Positions 1-8,813 of a stretch of 61,040 nucleotides of DNA are shown piece after piece (the stretch's first letter is position 1; each line of letters starts with the position of its first letter). The position numbers were made by a program, and so were the translations under genes. The stretch is from the NCBI GenBank assembly GCA_900543485.1, contig UQRM01000013.1, positions 1 through 61,040 on the forward strand, written 5' to 3'. This DNA is from an uncultured Eubacterium sp. (GTDB lineage Bacteria; Bacillota; Clostridia; Peptostreptococcales; Anaerovoracaceae). Below the pieces are notes generated by a model. That model was not told the origin of the DNA. It saw nothing but the letters and a program-made list of their open reading frames with translations, and searched no databases.

Positions 1-54
1 GTGCCGGCCCATTTTATTAGTATATTCAGCTGTGGGTTTGTATATATGCTATAA

Positions 55-762
55 TCATTAAATTTTTCTAGAGCCAAAAATGCAGCCATCCCTATCATTT
101 ATTACATTTACTATAAAGGACTTCAAGACACAATTGTTAAAGCTACCTATGATGCAGAGGATAAAAAAGCTATTACCAGGTGGCTCACTCTTACTTTCAT
201 TAAGTCTATTTTTGGCGGTCAGACAGATAGCGTATTGGTTACAATGAGAAAAGTTCTTAAAGAAACTGATAATAAGCAATTTCCTGCGCAGGAATTAATG
301 GATGCATTCAAGAATGATCCTGCAAGAAATTATAGCTTTGATGACGAATTTCTTGACGGATTATTAGAGGCTCAAAAGGACAGCAACGACGCATTCTATG
401 TACTGCATCTTTTATATCCAAATCTTGACTATTTCAATCAAGATTTTCATCAAGATCATTTGCATCCGGCAACAACATTTTATGATCCCAATAAGTTTGT
501 TGCATCTATTCCAGAAAACGATAGAGAATTTGCAGCTGATGTTAAGAACTGGAATAGTGTGTCTAATCTGCAATTGTTAAATGGATTATTGAACGAGTCA
601 AAGAAGGATACTTCTTTAGCTGATTGGGTTGCAAAAAACAATATAGAAAAGAAGTCTTTATTCGTACATGATAGTACCAGTTTGGAAGTTAAGGACTTCA
701 AAAACTTCATTATAGAAAGAAGAGCAATCTTGAAGGAACATTTGAAGAGGATAATTGGCTAG
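55..762 (+). pseudogene. C-terminal fragment of a DUF262 (GmrSD-like) family protein
   Basis: The frame is open from 55 to 762 and is blocked by a stop at 52-54, with no convincing start or ribosome binding site. Translation continues sensibly upstream of the first possible start (TTG at 235), so the gene has lost its 5' part. The HQDHLHP stretch followed by a NSVSNLQLLNGLLNESKK region resembles the C-terminal His-Me/HNH-like half of DUF262 proteins, a family that includes GmrSD type IV restriction enzymes. The N-terminal ParB/Srx-like half is absent. The DNA is AT-rich compared with the genes that follow, which fits a defence-island remnant. The family call is recognition by eye; the truncation is directly visible. 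A frameshift near 50 is possible because the other frames are also open just upstream. Confidence 0.5.
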
Positions 763-1260
763 AATTGAATTGTTGAGGAAATGATAAATCAACTTGATTT
801 TTTAAGCAAAATCTCCTATAATTTCACTCAGCGTATTTTGCTATTATTCATGGTTACAGGGTAAGTGTTATCATCCCCGATAACAAACTGATAACATTAG
901 CCCATATAGGCAGGATAATATGGATACATCAAATAATCAAAAGCACCACGAATATGACAGAGAATAATCTCTAAACAAAATTGATTAAGCTTTGTCGAGT
1001 GGGAATAGTCTGCCCCGCGAGTGAGCGAGCGGCTAGGCAGACTTTCTGCCAGACAGGACAATGAACCCCAAAACAGAGCGATTGACGATAAGGAAACTTA
1101 GCCGGAACTGCACTGGAAAACAAACCTTCCTGTAAGCTGCTGGAAAGGCTCGTATTTACACTTCCAAAAACCGAGAGGCTTTCTTTTCAAAAAGACACAA
1201 ATGGTAATGATATTGCCTTTGAAGGTGGGATTTTTGCAAGATGTGCAGGAGGGTAAAGAA
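763..1260. other. Gene-poor intergenic stretch
   Basis: No convincing gene was found. The stretch contains a small inverted repeat near 868-886 (GTTATC / GATAAC), a 15-codon open frame starting at the ATG at 920 that is too short to support, and the hairpin listed separately at 1007-1043. It separates the AT-rich DUF262 remnant from the GC-richer backbone that starts with the QueG-like gene, so it may contain the edge of an old insertion. Confidence 0.5.
1007..1043. repeat. Long hairpin, nested inverted repeats
   Basis: AGTCTGCC at 1007-1014 is the perfect complement of GGCAGACT at 1036-1043. Inside it CCGC (1015-1018) pairs with GCGG (1029-1032). GGCAGA at 1036-1041 can also pair with TCTGCC at 1045-1050, giving an alternative short hairpin. 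No U-tract follows, so this is not an ordinary terminator. It could be the end of a mobile element or a structured RNA; its role is unknown. Confidence 0.5.
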
Positions 1261-1956
1261 ATGGACGCGGAAAAATTAAAACGAGAGCTGTTTTCCCTGT
1301 TGACGAAAAAGGGAGCGAAACTCATGGGAGTCGCTGATCTGTCGAGAATTGTAGATGGCGTGATGCGGACAGGCGTGTCGGTAGCCGTCCCTGTTCCGAA
1401 AAATATCGTAAAAGACCTGCAGACCGCGCCGACGAAAGAGTATTATGATGCATATTATGCTTTAAACGCCATGCTGGACGGTATCGTCACATGTGGGGCC
1501 GGATTTTTGCGGGAAAAGGGATATGAGGCCTGTGCCAATACTACGAAAATCGTAAAGCTGGACGATAACTGGCGTACGCCTCTTCCTCATAAAACGGTGG
1601 CGACGCGTGCCGGGCTGGGATGGATAGGGAAAAATTGTCTGCTGGTCACGGAAAGATATGGCGGCGCTGTTCGATTGTCCAGCCTGGTCACAGACGCACC
1701 TCTGCCAGTCGGCACACCGATCGATGACAGCAGATGCGGCGGGTGTACCGTCTGCGTGGCGAAGTGCCCCGGCAAAGCGTTGACAGGAGTGCTGTGGAAT
1801 AGGGACAGAAGCAGGGAAGAGCTGTTCCGCAAGGAGGCTTGCTGGGAGATGCAGGTAAGGAGGATGAAAGAGGCCACGGGAATAGAGACGGATTTGTGCG
1901 GACTGTGCTTCGCCGTATGTCCTTATACGCAGAGATATCTGAAACGACAGGCGTAA
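1261..1956 (+). CDS. QueG-like protein with double [4Fe-4S] domain
   Basis: A 231-residue protein related to epoxyqueuosine reductase QueG but much shorter than the usual 370-380 residues. The motif TRAGLGWIGKN, followed by GGAVRLSSLVTDAPL, is the QueG/reductive-dehalogenase type cobalamin-binding core. Two ferredoxin-type cysteine sets follow (CGGCTVCVAKCP and CGLCFAVCP), with an extra CWEM cysteine between them. The HEAT-repeat tail that helps QueG bind tRNA is missing, so a role in queuosine synthesis is doubtful; annotation as a 4Fe-4S double-cluster protein is safer. The start at 1261 is chosen because AGGAGG lies just upstream; the open frame extends to 1201 without a better signal. It is monocistronic. 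Its electron donor and substrate cannot be told. Confidence 0.8.
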   Translation: MDAEKLKRELFSLLTKKGAKLMGVADLSRIVDGVMRTGVSVAVPVPKNIVKDLQTAPTKEYYDAYYALNAMLDGIVTCGAGFLREKGYEACANTTKIVKLDDNWRTPLPHKTVATRAGLGWIGKNCLLVTERYGGAVRLSSLVTDAPLPVGTPIDDSRCGGCTVCVAKCPGKALTGVLWNRDRSREELFRKEACWEMQVRRMKEATGIETDLCGLCFAVCPYTQRYLKRQA

Positions 1957-2093
1957 TCTGTATGTTTAAATTATCTTTAAAACTATGTTTAGAAATGGAC
2001 CACTTTCTTGCTAAAAGGAGCGACCTATAGTAAAATTTTAGCCATATTGAGGGAATTGCAGTATGGCGCAGGCTGCGGACAGGAGGAAGAGAA

Positions 2094-3008
2094 GTGGGAG
2101 ATATCATACGGATAGACCATCTCAGCAAGAGGTTCGGAGAGGTGAAGGCGGTAGATGACCTGAGCTTTCGCGTCAGGGAAGGGGAGCTGTTCGCCTTCCT
2201 CGGTATTAACGGCGCGGGAAAGTCTACCACTATCAATATGATGTGCGGTCAGCTTTCGAAGGACAGCGGGAGCATCGTGATAGACGGGCAGGAACTGGAC
2301 GGAAACGTGGATTCCGTAAAACGGGAATTGGGCGTAGTTTTTCAGTCTTCCGTTCTCGATTCAGCCCTTTCGGTCCGCGACAATCTGGAAAGCCGTGCCG
2401 CCCTGTACGGCATCACAGGGGAAGCGTTCAGGGAAAGGCTTGCGGAGCTTGCGGGACTGTTGGGATTCGAGGATCTTTTGAAACGTCCGGTAGGCAAGCT
2501 TTCGGGTGGCCAGCGGAGGAGGATAGATATCGCCAGGGCCCTGTTCCACAAGCCGAAAATACTTGTTCTGGACGAACCGACGACGGGTCTGGATCCGCAG
2601 ACAAGAAGGATACTCTGGGATGTCGTATCGAGCCTTCGCAGGAGCGAGAACATGACCGTGTTCCTGACTACTCATTATATGGAAGAAGCAGGGGAAGCCG
2701 ATTACGTCGTTATCATCGACAGCGGCAGGATCTCCGCGGAAGGAACGCCGCTTGAGCTAAAGAACGCTTATACCGGCGATTATATCACCATCTATGGCAT
2801 CGGGGAAGATGTGGTGAAAGAGCTGGGTGTCCGTTACGAAAAGGTGAGGGATGCGTACCGCCTGTCGGTGGACAGTACGAAGAAAGCCACCGAGCTGATA
2901 ATCCGATACCCTGAAGTATTCGTCGATTACGAGATAACAAAGGGAAAGATGGATGATGTTTTCCTCGCGGTAACGGGTAAGACTCTTTCGGGAGGTGAGG
3001 AGAGATGA
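2094..3008 (+). CDS. ABC transporter ATP-binding protein (DrrA/CcmA-like)
   Basis: A 304-residue ATPase subunit of an ABC-2 type exporter. It has Walker A GINGAGKST (about residues 37-45), signature LSGGQRRR, Walker B KILVLDEPTTGLDPQ and switch His in FLTTHYMEEA. The C-terminal extension of about 80 residues is typical of the DrrA group, which serves drug, lipid or polysaccharide exporters. The GTG start at 2094 sits 7 nt after AGGAGG. The last 4 nt overlap the start of the permease gene (ATGA), so the two form one transcription unit and presumably a 2+2 exporter. The substrate is unknown. Confidence 0.93.
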   Translation: MGDIIRIDHLSKRFGEVKAVDDLSFRVREGELFAFLGINGAGKSTTINMMCGQLSKDSGSIVIDGQELDGNVDSVKRELGVVFQSSVLDSALSVRDNLESRAALYGITGEAFRERLAELAGLLGFEDLLKRPVGKLSGGQRRRIDIARALFHKPKILVLDEPTTGLDPQTRRILWDVVSSLRRSENMTVFLTTHYMEEAGEADYVVIIDSGRISAEGTPLELKNAYTGDYITIYGIGEDVVKELGVRYEKVRDAYRLSVDSTKKATELIIRYPEVFVDYEITKGKMDDVFLAVTGKTLSGGEER

Positions 3009-3901
3009 GCGTATCGACGGCCCTTATAAAGAGAAATGTCAAGCTGTTCTTCAAGGATAAGGGGATGTTCCTCACTTCGCTGATAACACCTGCCATCCTG
3101 CTGGTGCTCTACGCTACATTTTTGGCCGGCGTGTACCGCGACAGTTTCACTTCCGGCATTCCCGATGCGCTGGAAATCTCCGGTGACATCGTGGATGGTC
3201 TGGTAGGGAGCCAGCTCATATCCTCCATCCTGGCCGTCTCGTGTGTGACGGTAGCTTTCTGCTCCAACTTCCTTATGGTGCAGGACAAAGTCAGCGGTAC
3301 GATAAAGGATCTGCGGATGTCGCCCGTAAGCTCCGCGACCCTTTCCATGAGCTATTATATGGCGACGCTGCTTTCCACCCTCATCATATGTTTCGTCGCA
3401 GCCGGGATCTGCCTCGTCTATGTGGCTGTCACAGGCTGGTACATGTCGCTCGCCGATGTGTTCCTTCTGCTTTTGGATATTTTACTTCTGGTCCTGCTGG
3501 GAACGGCCTTCTCTTCCATAGTCAACTTCTTCCTGTCGACCCAGGGGCAGATTTCCGCAGTAGGCACCATCATCAGCGCGGGATATGGTTTCATCTGCGG
3601 AGCATATATGCCCATCTCCTCCTTCAGCGAAGGCCTTCAGGAGGCGGTAGCTTTTCTGCCGGGGACCTACGGGACGGCCCTCGTCCGCAACCATGCGATG
3701 CAGGGCGTTTTTGCCGAGATGGAGAACCAGGGTGTCCCGGAGGAAGTGATCGAAGGGATGAGAGACTTACTGGACTGCAATATTTACTTCTTCGAAAAAC
3801 AGGTGGATGTACCTGTCATGTACGCGATACTCATAGCCGCTATCGCCCTGCTTGTCGTAGTTTATATCATGCTCAATGTCTTCAGGAAAAGACGGGGATA
3901 A
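3005..3901 (+). CDS. ABC-2 type permease
   Basis: A 298-residue integral membrane protein with about six hydrophobic segments: one near residues 21-42, four between about 70 and 210, and a last one near 272-292. This is the ABC-2 (DrrB-like) fold. It is translationally coupled to the ATPase upstream by an ATGA overlap. A stretch of about 60 residues (205-270) between the fifth and sixth segments is predicted outside. The sequence shows no drug specificity. An HxlR-type regulator follows in the opposite direction and could regulate either this pair or the flavoprotein gene beyond it; the latter is favoured by the divergent promoter layout. Confidence 0.9.
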   Translation: MSVSTALIKRNVKLFFKDKGMFLTSLITPAILLVLYATFLAGVYRDSFTSGIPDALEISGDIVDGLVGSQLISSILAVSCVTVAFCSNFLMVQDKVSGTIKDLRMSPVSSATLSMSYYMATLLSTLIICFVAAGICLVYVAVTGWYMSLADVFLLLLDILLLVLLGTAFSSIVNFFLSTQGQISAVGTIISAGYGFICGAYMPISSFSEGLQEAVAFLPGTYGTALVRNHAMQGVFAEMENQGVPEEVIEGMRDLLDCNIYFFEKQVDVPVMYAILIAAIALLVVVYIMLNVFRKRRG

Positions 3902-3941
3902 AGATCCGAAGAGGGCAGCCGAAGATAAAGGCCAGGTCCCG

Positions 3942-4274
3942 TCACAGCCTGTTCTTATCTCCCCATTCACACATCCCGTCCAGGATCGGAATCAGAGACT
4001 TGCCCCGCTCCGTCAGACTGTATTCCACCTTTGGCGGTATCTGAGGGTATTCCTCACGGTGGAAAAGTTGGTCAGCTTCCAGCTCTTTAAGGGTGGAGCT
4101 GAGGGCCTTGTAGGAAATGCCGCCGATATATCTTTTCATCTCGTTGAAACGTACGACACCGAATTCTATCAGGGTGTAGAGTATCGTCATCTTGTATTTC
4201 CCATTTATCAGGGAAAGAGTGTAGCTGAAGCCGGTCGTTCCAAGGCTTTTATTGGAAATACATCGCTGTCCCAT
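3942..4274 (-). CDS. HxlR-family transcriptional regulator
   Basis: A 110-residue winged-helix regulator. The pattern LINGKYKMTILYTL, then VRFNEMKRYIGGISYKALSSTLKELE and YSLTERGKSLIPIL, is the HxlR (MarR-like) DNA-binding core. A cysteine at position 5 (MGQRC) matches the N-terminal Cys used for thiol or quinone sensing in YodB, HypR and QsrR. The start at 4274 is preferred over 4301 because AAAGGAG lies 7-8 nt upstream. It is divergent from the iron-sulfur flavoprotein gene at 4471, and operator-like repeats lie between them. A role as an autoregulated redox repressor of that gene is inference. Confidence 0.85.
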   Translation of the reverse strand: MGQRCISNKSLGTTGFSYTLSLINGKYKMTILYTLIEFGVVRFNEMKRYIGGISYKALSSTLKELEADQLFHREEYPQIPPKVEYSLTERGKSLIPILDGMCEWGDKNRL

Positions 4275-4291
4275 TTTACACTCTCCTTTAG

Positions 4292-4339
4292 GTAAGTACA
4301 TGGCTTTAATGTAAGTACCGCACTTAAATGTGCGTACTT
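4292..4339. promoter_or_regulatory. Candidate HxlR operator region
   Basis: GTAAGTAC occurs twice as a direct repeat, at 4292-4299 and 4311-4318. The second copy is the left arm of a near-palindrome, AAGTA(C)CGCAC - TTAAAT - GTGCGTACTT (4313-4339), with a one-base bulge. The site lies between the HxlR gene and the divergent flavoprotein gene, where a self-regulating repressor would be expected to bind. Confidence 0.5.
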
Positions 4340-4470
4340 GATTAATAGATTGCTCTTGCTAGAATTATAGTATCAGAAACAGAGAAAGTCAAATCTGTAA
4401 GGGTAAGCTGTTTGCCTGGAACGGGTATGCCCGGCTCGGTACGGCAGCTGAATAGAAGGAGGAAAAGCCA

Positions 4471-5022
4471 ATGAGTAAGAAAATCGTGATATTGAACGGA
4501 AGCCCCCGCAGAAAGGGAAATACGTCTGCGCTGGTAAAATCCTTTACGGAAGGCGCGGAAAGCGCAGGCCATACAGTCACTGAATTTTTCCTGGACAGTA
4601 TGGATATCCACGGATGCAAAGGATGCTTCGGCGGCCACAGCAGCCAGGAATGTCCATGCGTCCAGGAGGACGATATGATCAAGATATATCCGGCCGTGAA
4701 GGATGCCGACGTGGTAGTGCTGGCTACGCCGCTCTACTACTGGAACATGAGCGGCCAGATAAGGACCGCTGTAGACAGGCTGTTTGCTCTCGAGGAAGGA
4801 GACGGTAATTTCCTTCGCGGAAACGGCAAGGCGTCGGCTCTTCTGATGGCGGCGGAAGGCCACGGCTTTGAAGACGTGCTCACCTACTATGACCATCTGA
4901 TGGAACATCTGAAGCGGGAAAACCTGGGTCACGTCCTGGCCGGAGGCAACATGGATGTGGGAGATATAGATGGAAAGCCGGAGATACAGCAGGCCTACGA
5001 CTTGGGAAAATCCATAAAATAA
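4471..5022 (+). CDS. NADPH-dependent FMN reductase / iron-sulfur flavoprotein
   Basis: A 183-residue flavodoxin-fold protein. The N-terminal ILNGSPRRKGNTSALV is the FMN phosphate-binding loop of the NADPH-dependent FMN reductase family. The CKGC - ECPC - DDM stretch (residues 50-68) resembles the cysteine cluster of the iron-sulfur flavoprotein (Isf) subgroup, which binds [4Fe-4S]. ATPLYYWNMSGQIRTAVDRL is the conserved second flavin loop. AGGAGG lies about 9 nt upstream of the start. It is divergent from an HxlR regulator that has an N-terminal cysteine, which suggests induction by quinones, electrophiles or oxygen. The gene ends at a strong terminator that is part of a repeated 60-bp unit. 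Confidence 0.87.
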   Translation: MSKKIVILNGSPRRKGNTSALVKSFTEGAESAGHTVTEFFLDSMDIHGCKGCFGGHSSQECPCVQEDDMIKIYPAVKDADVVVLATPLYYWNMSGQIRTAVDRLFALEEGDGNFLRGNGKASALLMAAEGHGFEDVLTYYDHLMEHLKRENLGHVLAGGNMDVGDIDGKPEIQQAYDLGKSIK

Positions 5023-5045
5023 GCGAAAAAGAGCCCGCTGTAAAC

Positions 5046-5105
5046 GCGGCGACAAGCCCTCAGGCAGTATGAAAACTGTCTGAGGGCTTTTATATTGGCG
5101 CCGGA
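5046..5105. repeat. 60-bp direct repeat, left copy
   Basis: This 60-bp segment matches 26622-26681 at 57 of 60 positions by direct comparison. All three differences lie in the right arm of the contained terminator hairpin. The two copies flank the whole type VII secretion locus, about 21.6 kb apart, in the same orientation. Confidence 0.9.
5054..5093 (+). terminator. Rho-independent terminator
   Basis: AAGCCCTCAGGCAGT pairs with ACTGTCTGAGGGCTT across a short ATGAAA loop, giving a 15-bp stem with one G-U pair followed by TTTTAT. It ends the flavoprotein transcript and isolates it from the secretion operon promoter at 5211. Confidence 0.92.
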
Positions 5106-5210
5106 GAATTACTCAAATCTATCGAATCATGTCATAAATCGTAAAAAATCGAAGATAATGATAAAAACTCGTGTATGACTTTACATCGATGAATATTTGT
5201 ACAAAAAACA

Positions 5211-5238
5211 TTGACAAAAGTATACGGGGGAGGATAAT
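5211..5238 (+). promoter_or_regulatory. Sigma-A type promoter of the type VII locus
   Basis: TTGACA at 5211-5216 and GATAAT at 5233-5238 with a 16-nt spacer. It is the only strong promoter seen ahead of the long co-directional gene run, so it probably drives much of it. The first gene starts about 45 nt downstream but has only a weak ribosome binding site. Confidence 0.75.
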
Positions 5239-5284
5239 ATATATGGAGAAATAGAGTGTTGCAAATTGATTGCGGATGTGCTAA

Positions 5285-6301
5285 ATGGCAAAATTCAAAA
5301 TAATAAACAAGGGATATAAAAAAGAGGTAAAGGTCAGGCTGACGAGAGGAGAGAGCATTAACGATGACGAACTTCACAGACTGTCGGCATGTTCTGCAAA
5401 TGGTTTGATTGCCCCGACGCTGATAGGTAAAAGGAAACTTTTATATATTGTTTCCGGTAAGGTCACACTGGCGCAGTACATGTCACAACAGATGAGTACA
5501 AAGCGTTTTCTCGGGCTGCTTATGCAGGTAGTGGATGTGACAAGGAGTTTAAGAAAAAAAGGACTAAGCAACGGCAGATTGACGTTGGATAAGAACTTCA
5601 TTTTTGTGAACGAAGCAACTAAACGACTTATGTTCATATATAGGCCAATAAATAGTAAAGATGAAGCTAACAATATTTTTGCCTTTTTTGCATATATGTT
5701 ATCAACGGTAAGCTTGCTTGAAGGAGATGGATGGCAATCCGTAAATAAAATATCCAACTTTATAAATTCTCAACGGATCTATTCACCGGAAGATTTCAAA
5801 CAATATTTGTTGAAAATAGAGCCGGGATTGGCAGATGAGCGGGAGGAAGAACCACAACGGAACTCTTTTGAGACGAAAGGTGATCGGGAAACGGGAACTG
5901 TAATTCTGGAAGAAGACGAGACGTCGATTCTGGAAGGGACTTCTTTGCTGGAAGAAGAGGATCCGTGGAGCGAAGAGCCTTTTAACGAGCGGAGTGTAAG
6001 AGCATACATTATCAGGGAAAGAACACAGGAAAAAATAGAAGTAGACAAGCCTGCGTTCAGGATAGGTAAGGAAAAGAGTTATGTGGACTGTTTTATCAAT
6101 AACAACAATGCGGTGAGCAGGATACATGCAGATATCGTACAAGAGGGAAATGCTTATTATATCAAGGATAATAATTCGACCAATGGCACTTTCGTTAACG
6201 GCAAAGTTATAAAAGGAAAAAGCAGGATGGAAATACATAGCGAAGATGCAATAATGCTGGCAAACGAGAGATTCACATTCCTCATAGAAAGAGATAGATA
6301 A
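5285..6301 (+). CDS. DUF6382-like plus FHA protein, T7SS component
   Basis: A 338-residue cytoplasmic protein, first gene of the secretion operon. Residues about 1-185 form a DUF6382-like domain, with LYIVSGKVTLAQYM and a DKNFIFVNEATKRLMFIYRPI stretch that resemble the pseudokinase-like part of EssB/YukC. A charged acidic linker (about 190-235) follows. Residues about 240-335 form an FHA domain with RIGKE, the SRIHADI phosphothreonine-binding loop and STNGTFVNG. No membrane segment is seen. FHA domains bind phosphothreonine, so a partner of the kinase encoded 1.8 kb downstream is likely. A second protein of the same design is at 13791. The ribosome binding site is weak. An EssB-like role is inference. 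Confidence 0.82.
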   Translation: MAKFKIINKGYKKEVKVRLTRGESINDDELHRLSACSANGLIAPTLIGKRKLLYIVSGKVTLAQYMSQQMSTKRFLGLLMQVVDVTRSLRKKGLSNGRLTLDKNFIFVNEATKRLMFIYRPINSKDEANNIFAFFAYMLSTVSLLEGDGWQSVNKISNFINSQRIYSPEDFKQYLLKIEPGLADEREEEPQRNSFETKGDRETGTVILEEDETSILEGTSLLEEEDPWSEEPFNERSVRAYIIRERTQEKIEVDKPAFRIGKEKSYVDCFINNNNAVSRIHADIVQEGNAYYIKDNNSTNGTFVNGKVIKGKSRMEIHSEDAIMLANERFTFLIERDR

Positions 6302-6315
6302 GAAGAGAGAAACCA

Positions 6316-7083
6316 ATGAAATGTATAGGTGCGGTAGCTACCGACAAAGGAATAATCAAGACGGTAAATGAGGACAGCGCATGTCTCAAAATAGCAGAAA
6401 CATCTGATGGAATGACCATAGCCATGGCTGTGGTCTGTGATGGAATGGGTGGGTTATCAAAAGGTGAACTTGCGAGCGCTACGGTCATCAGACGATTTGT
6501 CAAATGGTTCGACGAAGATCTGTCTGAAAATTGGGATTCACTGCTATTGCAGGATTTCGGCGGCCAATGGAACCACATCATTCGAGAACAAAATGATTTG
6601 ATAAAGGAGTACAGTAAGAAACAAGATGAAGCTATCGGGACGACGGTAAGCGGGCTCTTAATTATAGGAGACAAATACGTGATTGCCCACGTGGGAGACA
6701 GCAGGATATATGAAATCACAAATGATGTGAAGCAGCTTACTAAAGACCATTCTTTGATGCAGAGAGAGATAGAACAAGGCAGATTGACGGAAGAGGAGGC
6801 GGAGAATGATCCGCGAAGAGGAGTGTTGCTGCAGTGCGTAGGGGCTTCGAAAGTCGTTGAACCGCAGATTTTGTTTGGAGATATAAAAAAGAATACAACG
6901 TTCGTTCTGTGCACGGATGGATTCAGGCATGTGCTTGATGAAAAGGAAATGTACAGGACTCTATCCCCAGGCTCCCTGGGCGATGTTGCAGATATATACA
7001 GGAAGGAAAATAACTTGATTGACATGATCAAATCAAGAAATGAACGAGATAATATCACTGTTGTGGCGTTGAAGTGTATGTAG
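6316..7083 (+). CDS. PP2C-family Ser/Thr protein phosphatase
   Basis: A 255-residue phosphatase of the PrpC/Stp1 type. The metal-binding motifs are all present: an NED in the N-terminal VNEDS, VVCDGMGGLSKGE (DGMGG about 42-46), HVGDSRIYE, LCTDGFRH and a final ERDNITVVALK. The length is normal for bacterial PP2C enzymes and no membrane segment is present, so it acts in the cytoplasm. It lies 14 nt after the FHA gene and 11 nt before the kinase gene, giving the classic phosphatase-kinase pair inside the secretion operon. It probably reverses phosphorylation of T7SS components, including the FHA partners; that target assignment is inference from context. Confidence 0.95.
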   Translation: MKCIGAVATDKGIIKTVNEDSACLKIAETSDGMTIAMAVVCDGMGGLSKGELASATVIRRFVKWFDEDLSENWDSLLLQDFGGQWNHIIREQNDLIKEYSKKQDEAIGTTVSGLLIIGDKYVIAHVGDSRIYEITNDVKQLTKDHSLMQREIEQGRLTEEEAENDPRRGVLLQCVGASKVVEPQILFGDIKKNTTFVLCTDGFRHVLDEKEMYRTLSPGSLGDVADIYRKENNLIDMIKSRNERDNITVVALKCM

Positions 7084-7094
7084 GGTAGGTAGGA

Positions 7095-8813
7095 ATGGCT
7101 ACACGAATAGGTACGATCATAGATGATAAATACGAGGTTTTAAAAGAAATCGGCAAAGGCGGAATGTCAATAGTCTATCTGGCCATGGACAGAAGGCTGA
7201 ACAAACAATGGGCAGTTAAGGAAATCCGGAAAACAGGCAATGGACGAAATGATGAAGTGGTGATAAACAGCCTGATAGCCGAAACAAACCTGATGAAACG
7301 ACTCGACCATCCTGCATTGCCGAGAATTGTGGACATCATAGATAATGGAGAGACTCTGTATATCGTAATGGATTACGTTGAAGGAGAATCCCTGGATAAA
7401 ATCCTCAAGGAATACGGCTCGCAGCCACAAGAGCTTGTAATAGACTGGGCTATGCAGATATGCGATGCATTGTCTTATCTGCACTCCCAAACGCCGCCGA
7501 TCATTTACAGAGATATGAAACCGGCTAACGTGATGCTTAAGCCGGAAGGAAATATAAAAATAATAGACTTTGGGATTGCCAGAGAATACAAAGAGAAAAA
7601 CCTTGCAGATACTACGATACTGGGAACTAAAGGCTATGCCCCGCCGGAGCAGTACGGTTCAAGACAGACAGATGCCAGATCGGATATTTATGCGCTGGGC
7701 ATGACCATGCATCACTTGCTGACCGGAGTAGATCCAAGAGGGAGCGACTATGAGTATTTCCCTGTAAGACAATGGAATCCGGAGATACATGAGGGGATAG
7801 AGTACATAATTGATAAATGCACTGCCATTGATCCGGACGACAGATATAACAATTGCAATGAATTGCTATATGACCTGAACAACTATAAACATATTGGAGA
7901 GGAATACAGAAGCGGGCAAAAGAAAAAACTGAAGCTTTTTATCATAGCAGCCGTAACGACGATAAGTCTTGCACTTATCGGAGGGATATCGTTATTGCTG
8001 ATGCATTTTGAAAACAGCAGAAATTACGAGGAAAAAATAAATATATCAGAGTCTACGCCTTATGAAACGAAAGTCGATACATACCTTGATGCTATAGATA
8101 TATATGGAACAGATGTCAGGGCATATATAAAATTACTGGATGCATTTGAACAGAATGGAAGCTTCGGAGATAAAGAGAGCAGTCAGTTCACGGCAAAATA
8201 CAATCAGAATCAGGGTAAATTTGATAAGGATGGAGAAGACTATAAAGAACTGGCGTACAAAACAGGCAGTACATACCTGTATTTGTATTCGGGAGGAGAC
8301 GATTCCTTTAGGACCAGGATATTGAAGGCATCGCCGTATTTCGAATCTATCGCGGAATCGGGAGATAAGGAATATAAGTATTATAAAGTCGCACAAAGCT
8401 ATGATATGATCGGCGATTTTTATTCGCAATATGTCGTCAATGCGACGAGTGTGAAGGAACCGGATGCGGAAGACTATGAAAAGCTGTTGAATGCTATCAA
8501 CACATGTATAAAGAATGTGGAGGGATATGAGTCCGACGATTCAAATTACATCAAGCTGGTAATGTATAGGGAGTTGGCGAACCTTATCAATGATCATCGG
8601 AGAGGGTTCGCTGCGACAGGAATAATGCAAAGTGAAGTGGAAGAAACGCTTAATACCATAAAGACAGGAGCGCAGGATATATTCGTTACTCAGCAGGCAT
8701 CGCTTGAGATACAGGAAGAAGTCATAAATGCCTGTACGGATTATATCGGAAACGTAGAACGTACATATTCCAATACAGAGGAAAGGAGAGATGCTTATGA
8801 CTCAAGCATATAG
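7095..8813 (+). CDS. Membrane Ser/Thr kinase (Hanks type, PknB-like)
   Basis: A 572-residue transmembrane kinase. The cytoplasmic kinase domain (about 12-265) has the glycine loop GKGGMSIV (20-27), ATP lysine in AVKEI (K42), catalytic loop YRDMKPANV (D140), DFG (158-160) and the APPEQYG activation segment. Hydrophobic residues about 280-304 form one membrane helix. The remaining 265 residues are predicted outside; they are helical and charged and are not PASTA repeats, so this is not the usual cell-wall PknB. Its gene follows the phosphatase and precedes a small membrane protein whose start overlaps it. It probably phosphorylates threonines read by the several FHA domains of this locus. The ligand of the outer domain is unknown. 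Confidence 0.93.
   Translation: MATRIGTIIDDKYEVLKEIGKGGMSIVYLAMDRRLNKQWAVKEIRKTGNGRNDEVVINSLIAETNLMKRLDHPALPRIVDIIDNGETLYIVMDYVEGESLDKILKEYGSQPQELVIDWAMQICDALSYLHSQTPPIIYRDMKPANVMLKPEGNIKIIDFGIAREYKEKNLADTTILGTKGYAPPEQYGSRQTDARSDIYALGMTMHHLLTGVDPRGSDYEYFPVRQWNPEIHEGIEYIIDKCTAIDPDDRYNNCNELLYDLNNYKHIGEEYRSGQKKKLKLFIIAAVTTISLALIGGISLLLMHFENSRNYEEKINISESTPYETKVDTYLDAIDIYGTDVRAYIKLLDAFEQNGSFGDKESSQFTAKYNQNQGKFDKDGEDYKELAYKTGSTYLYLYSGGDDSFRTRILKASPYFESIAESGDKEYKYYKVAQSYDMIGDFYSQYVVNATSVKEPDAEDYEKLLNAINTCIKNVEGYESDDSNYIKLVMYRELANLINDHRRGFAATGIMQSEVEETLNTIKTGAQDIFVTQQASLEIQEEVINACTDYIGNVERTYSNTEERRDAYDSSI

Noticed and set aside
920..967. Short open frame after the DUF262 remnant
   Set aside because: Only about 15 codons with no recognisable product; too short to support.
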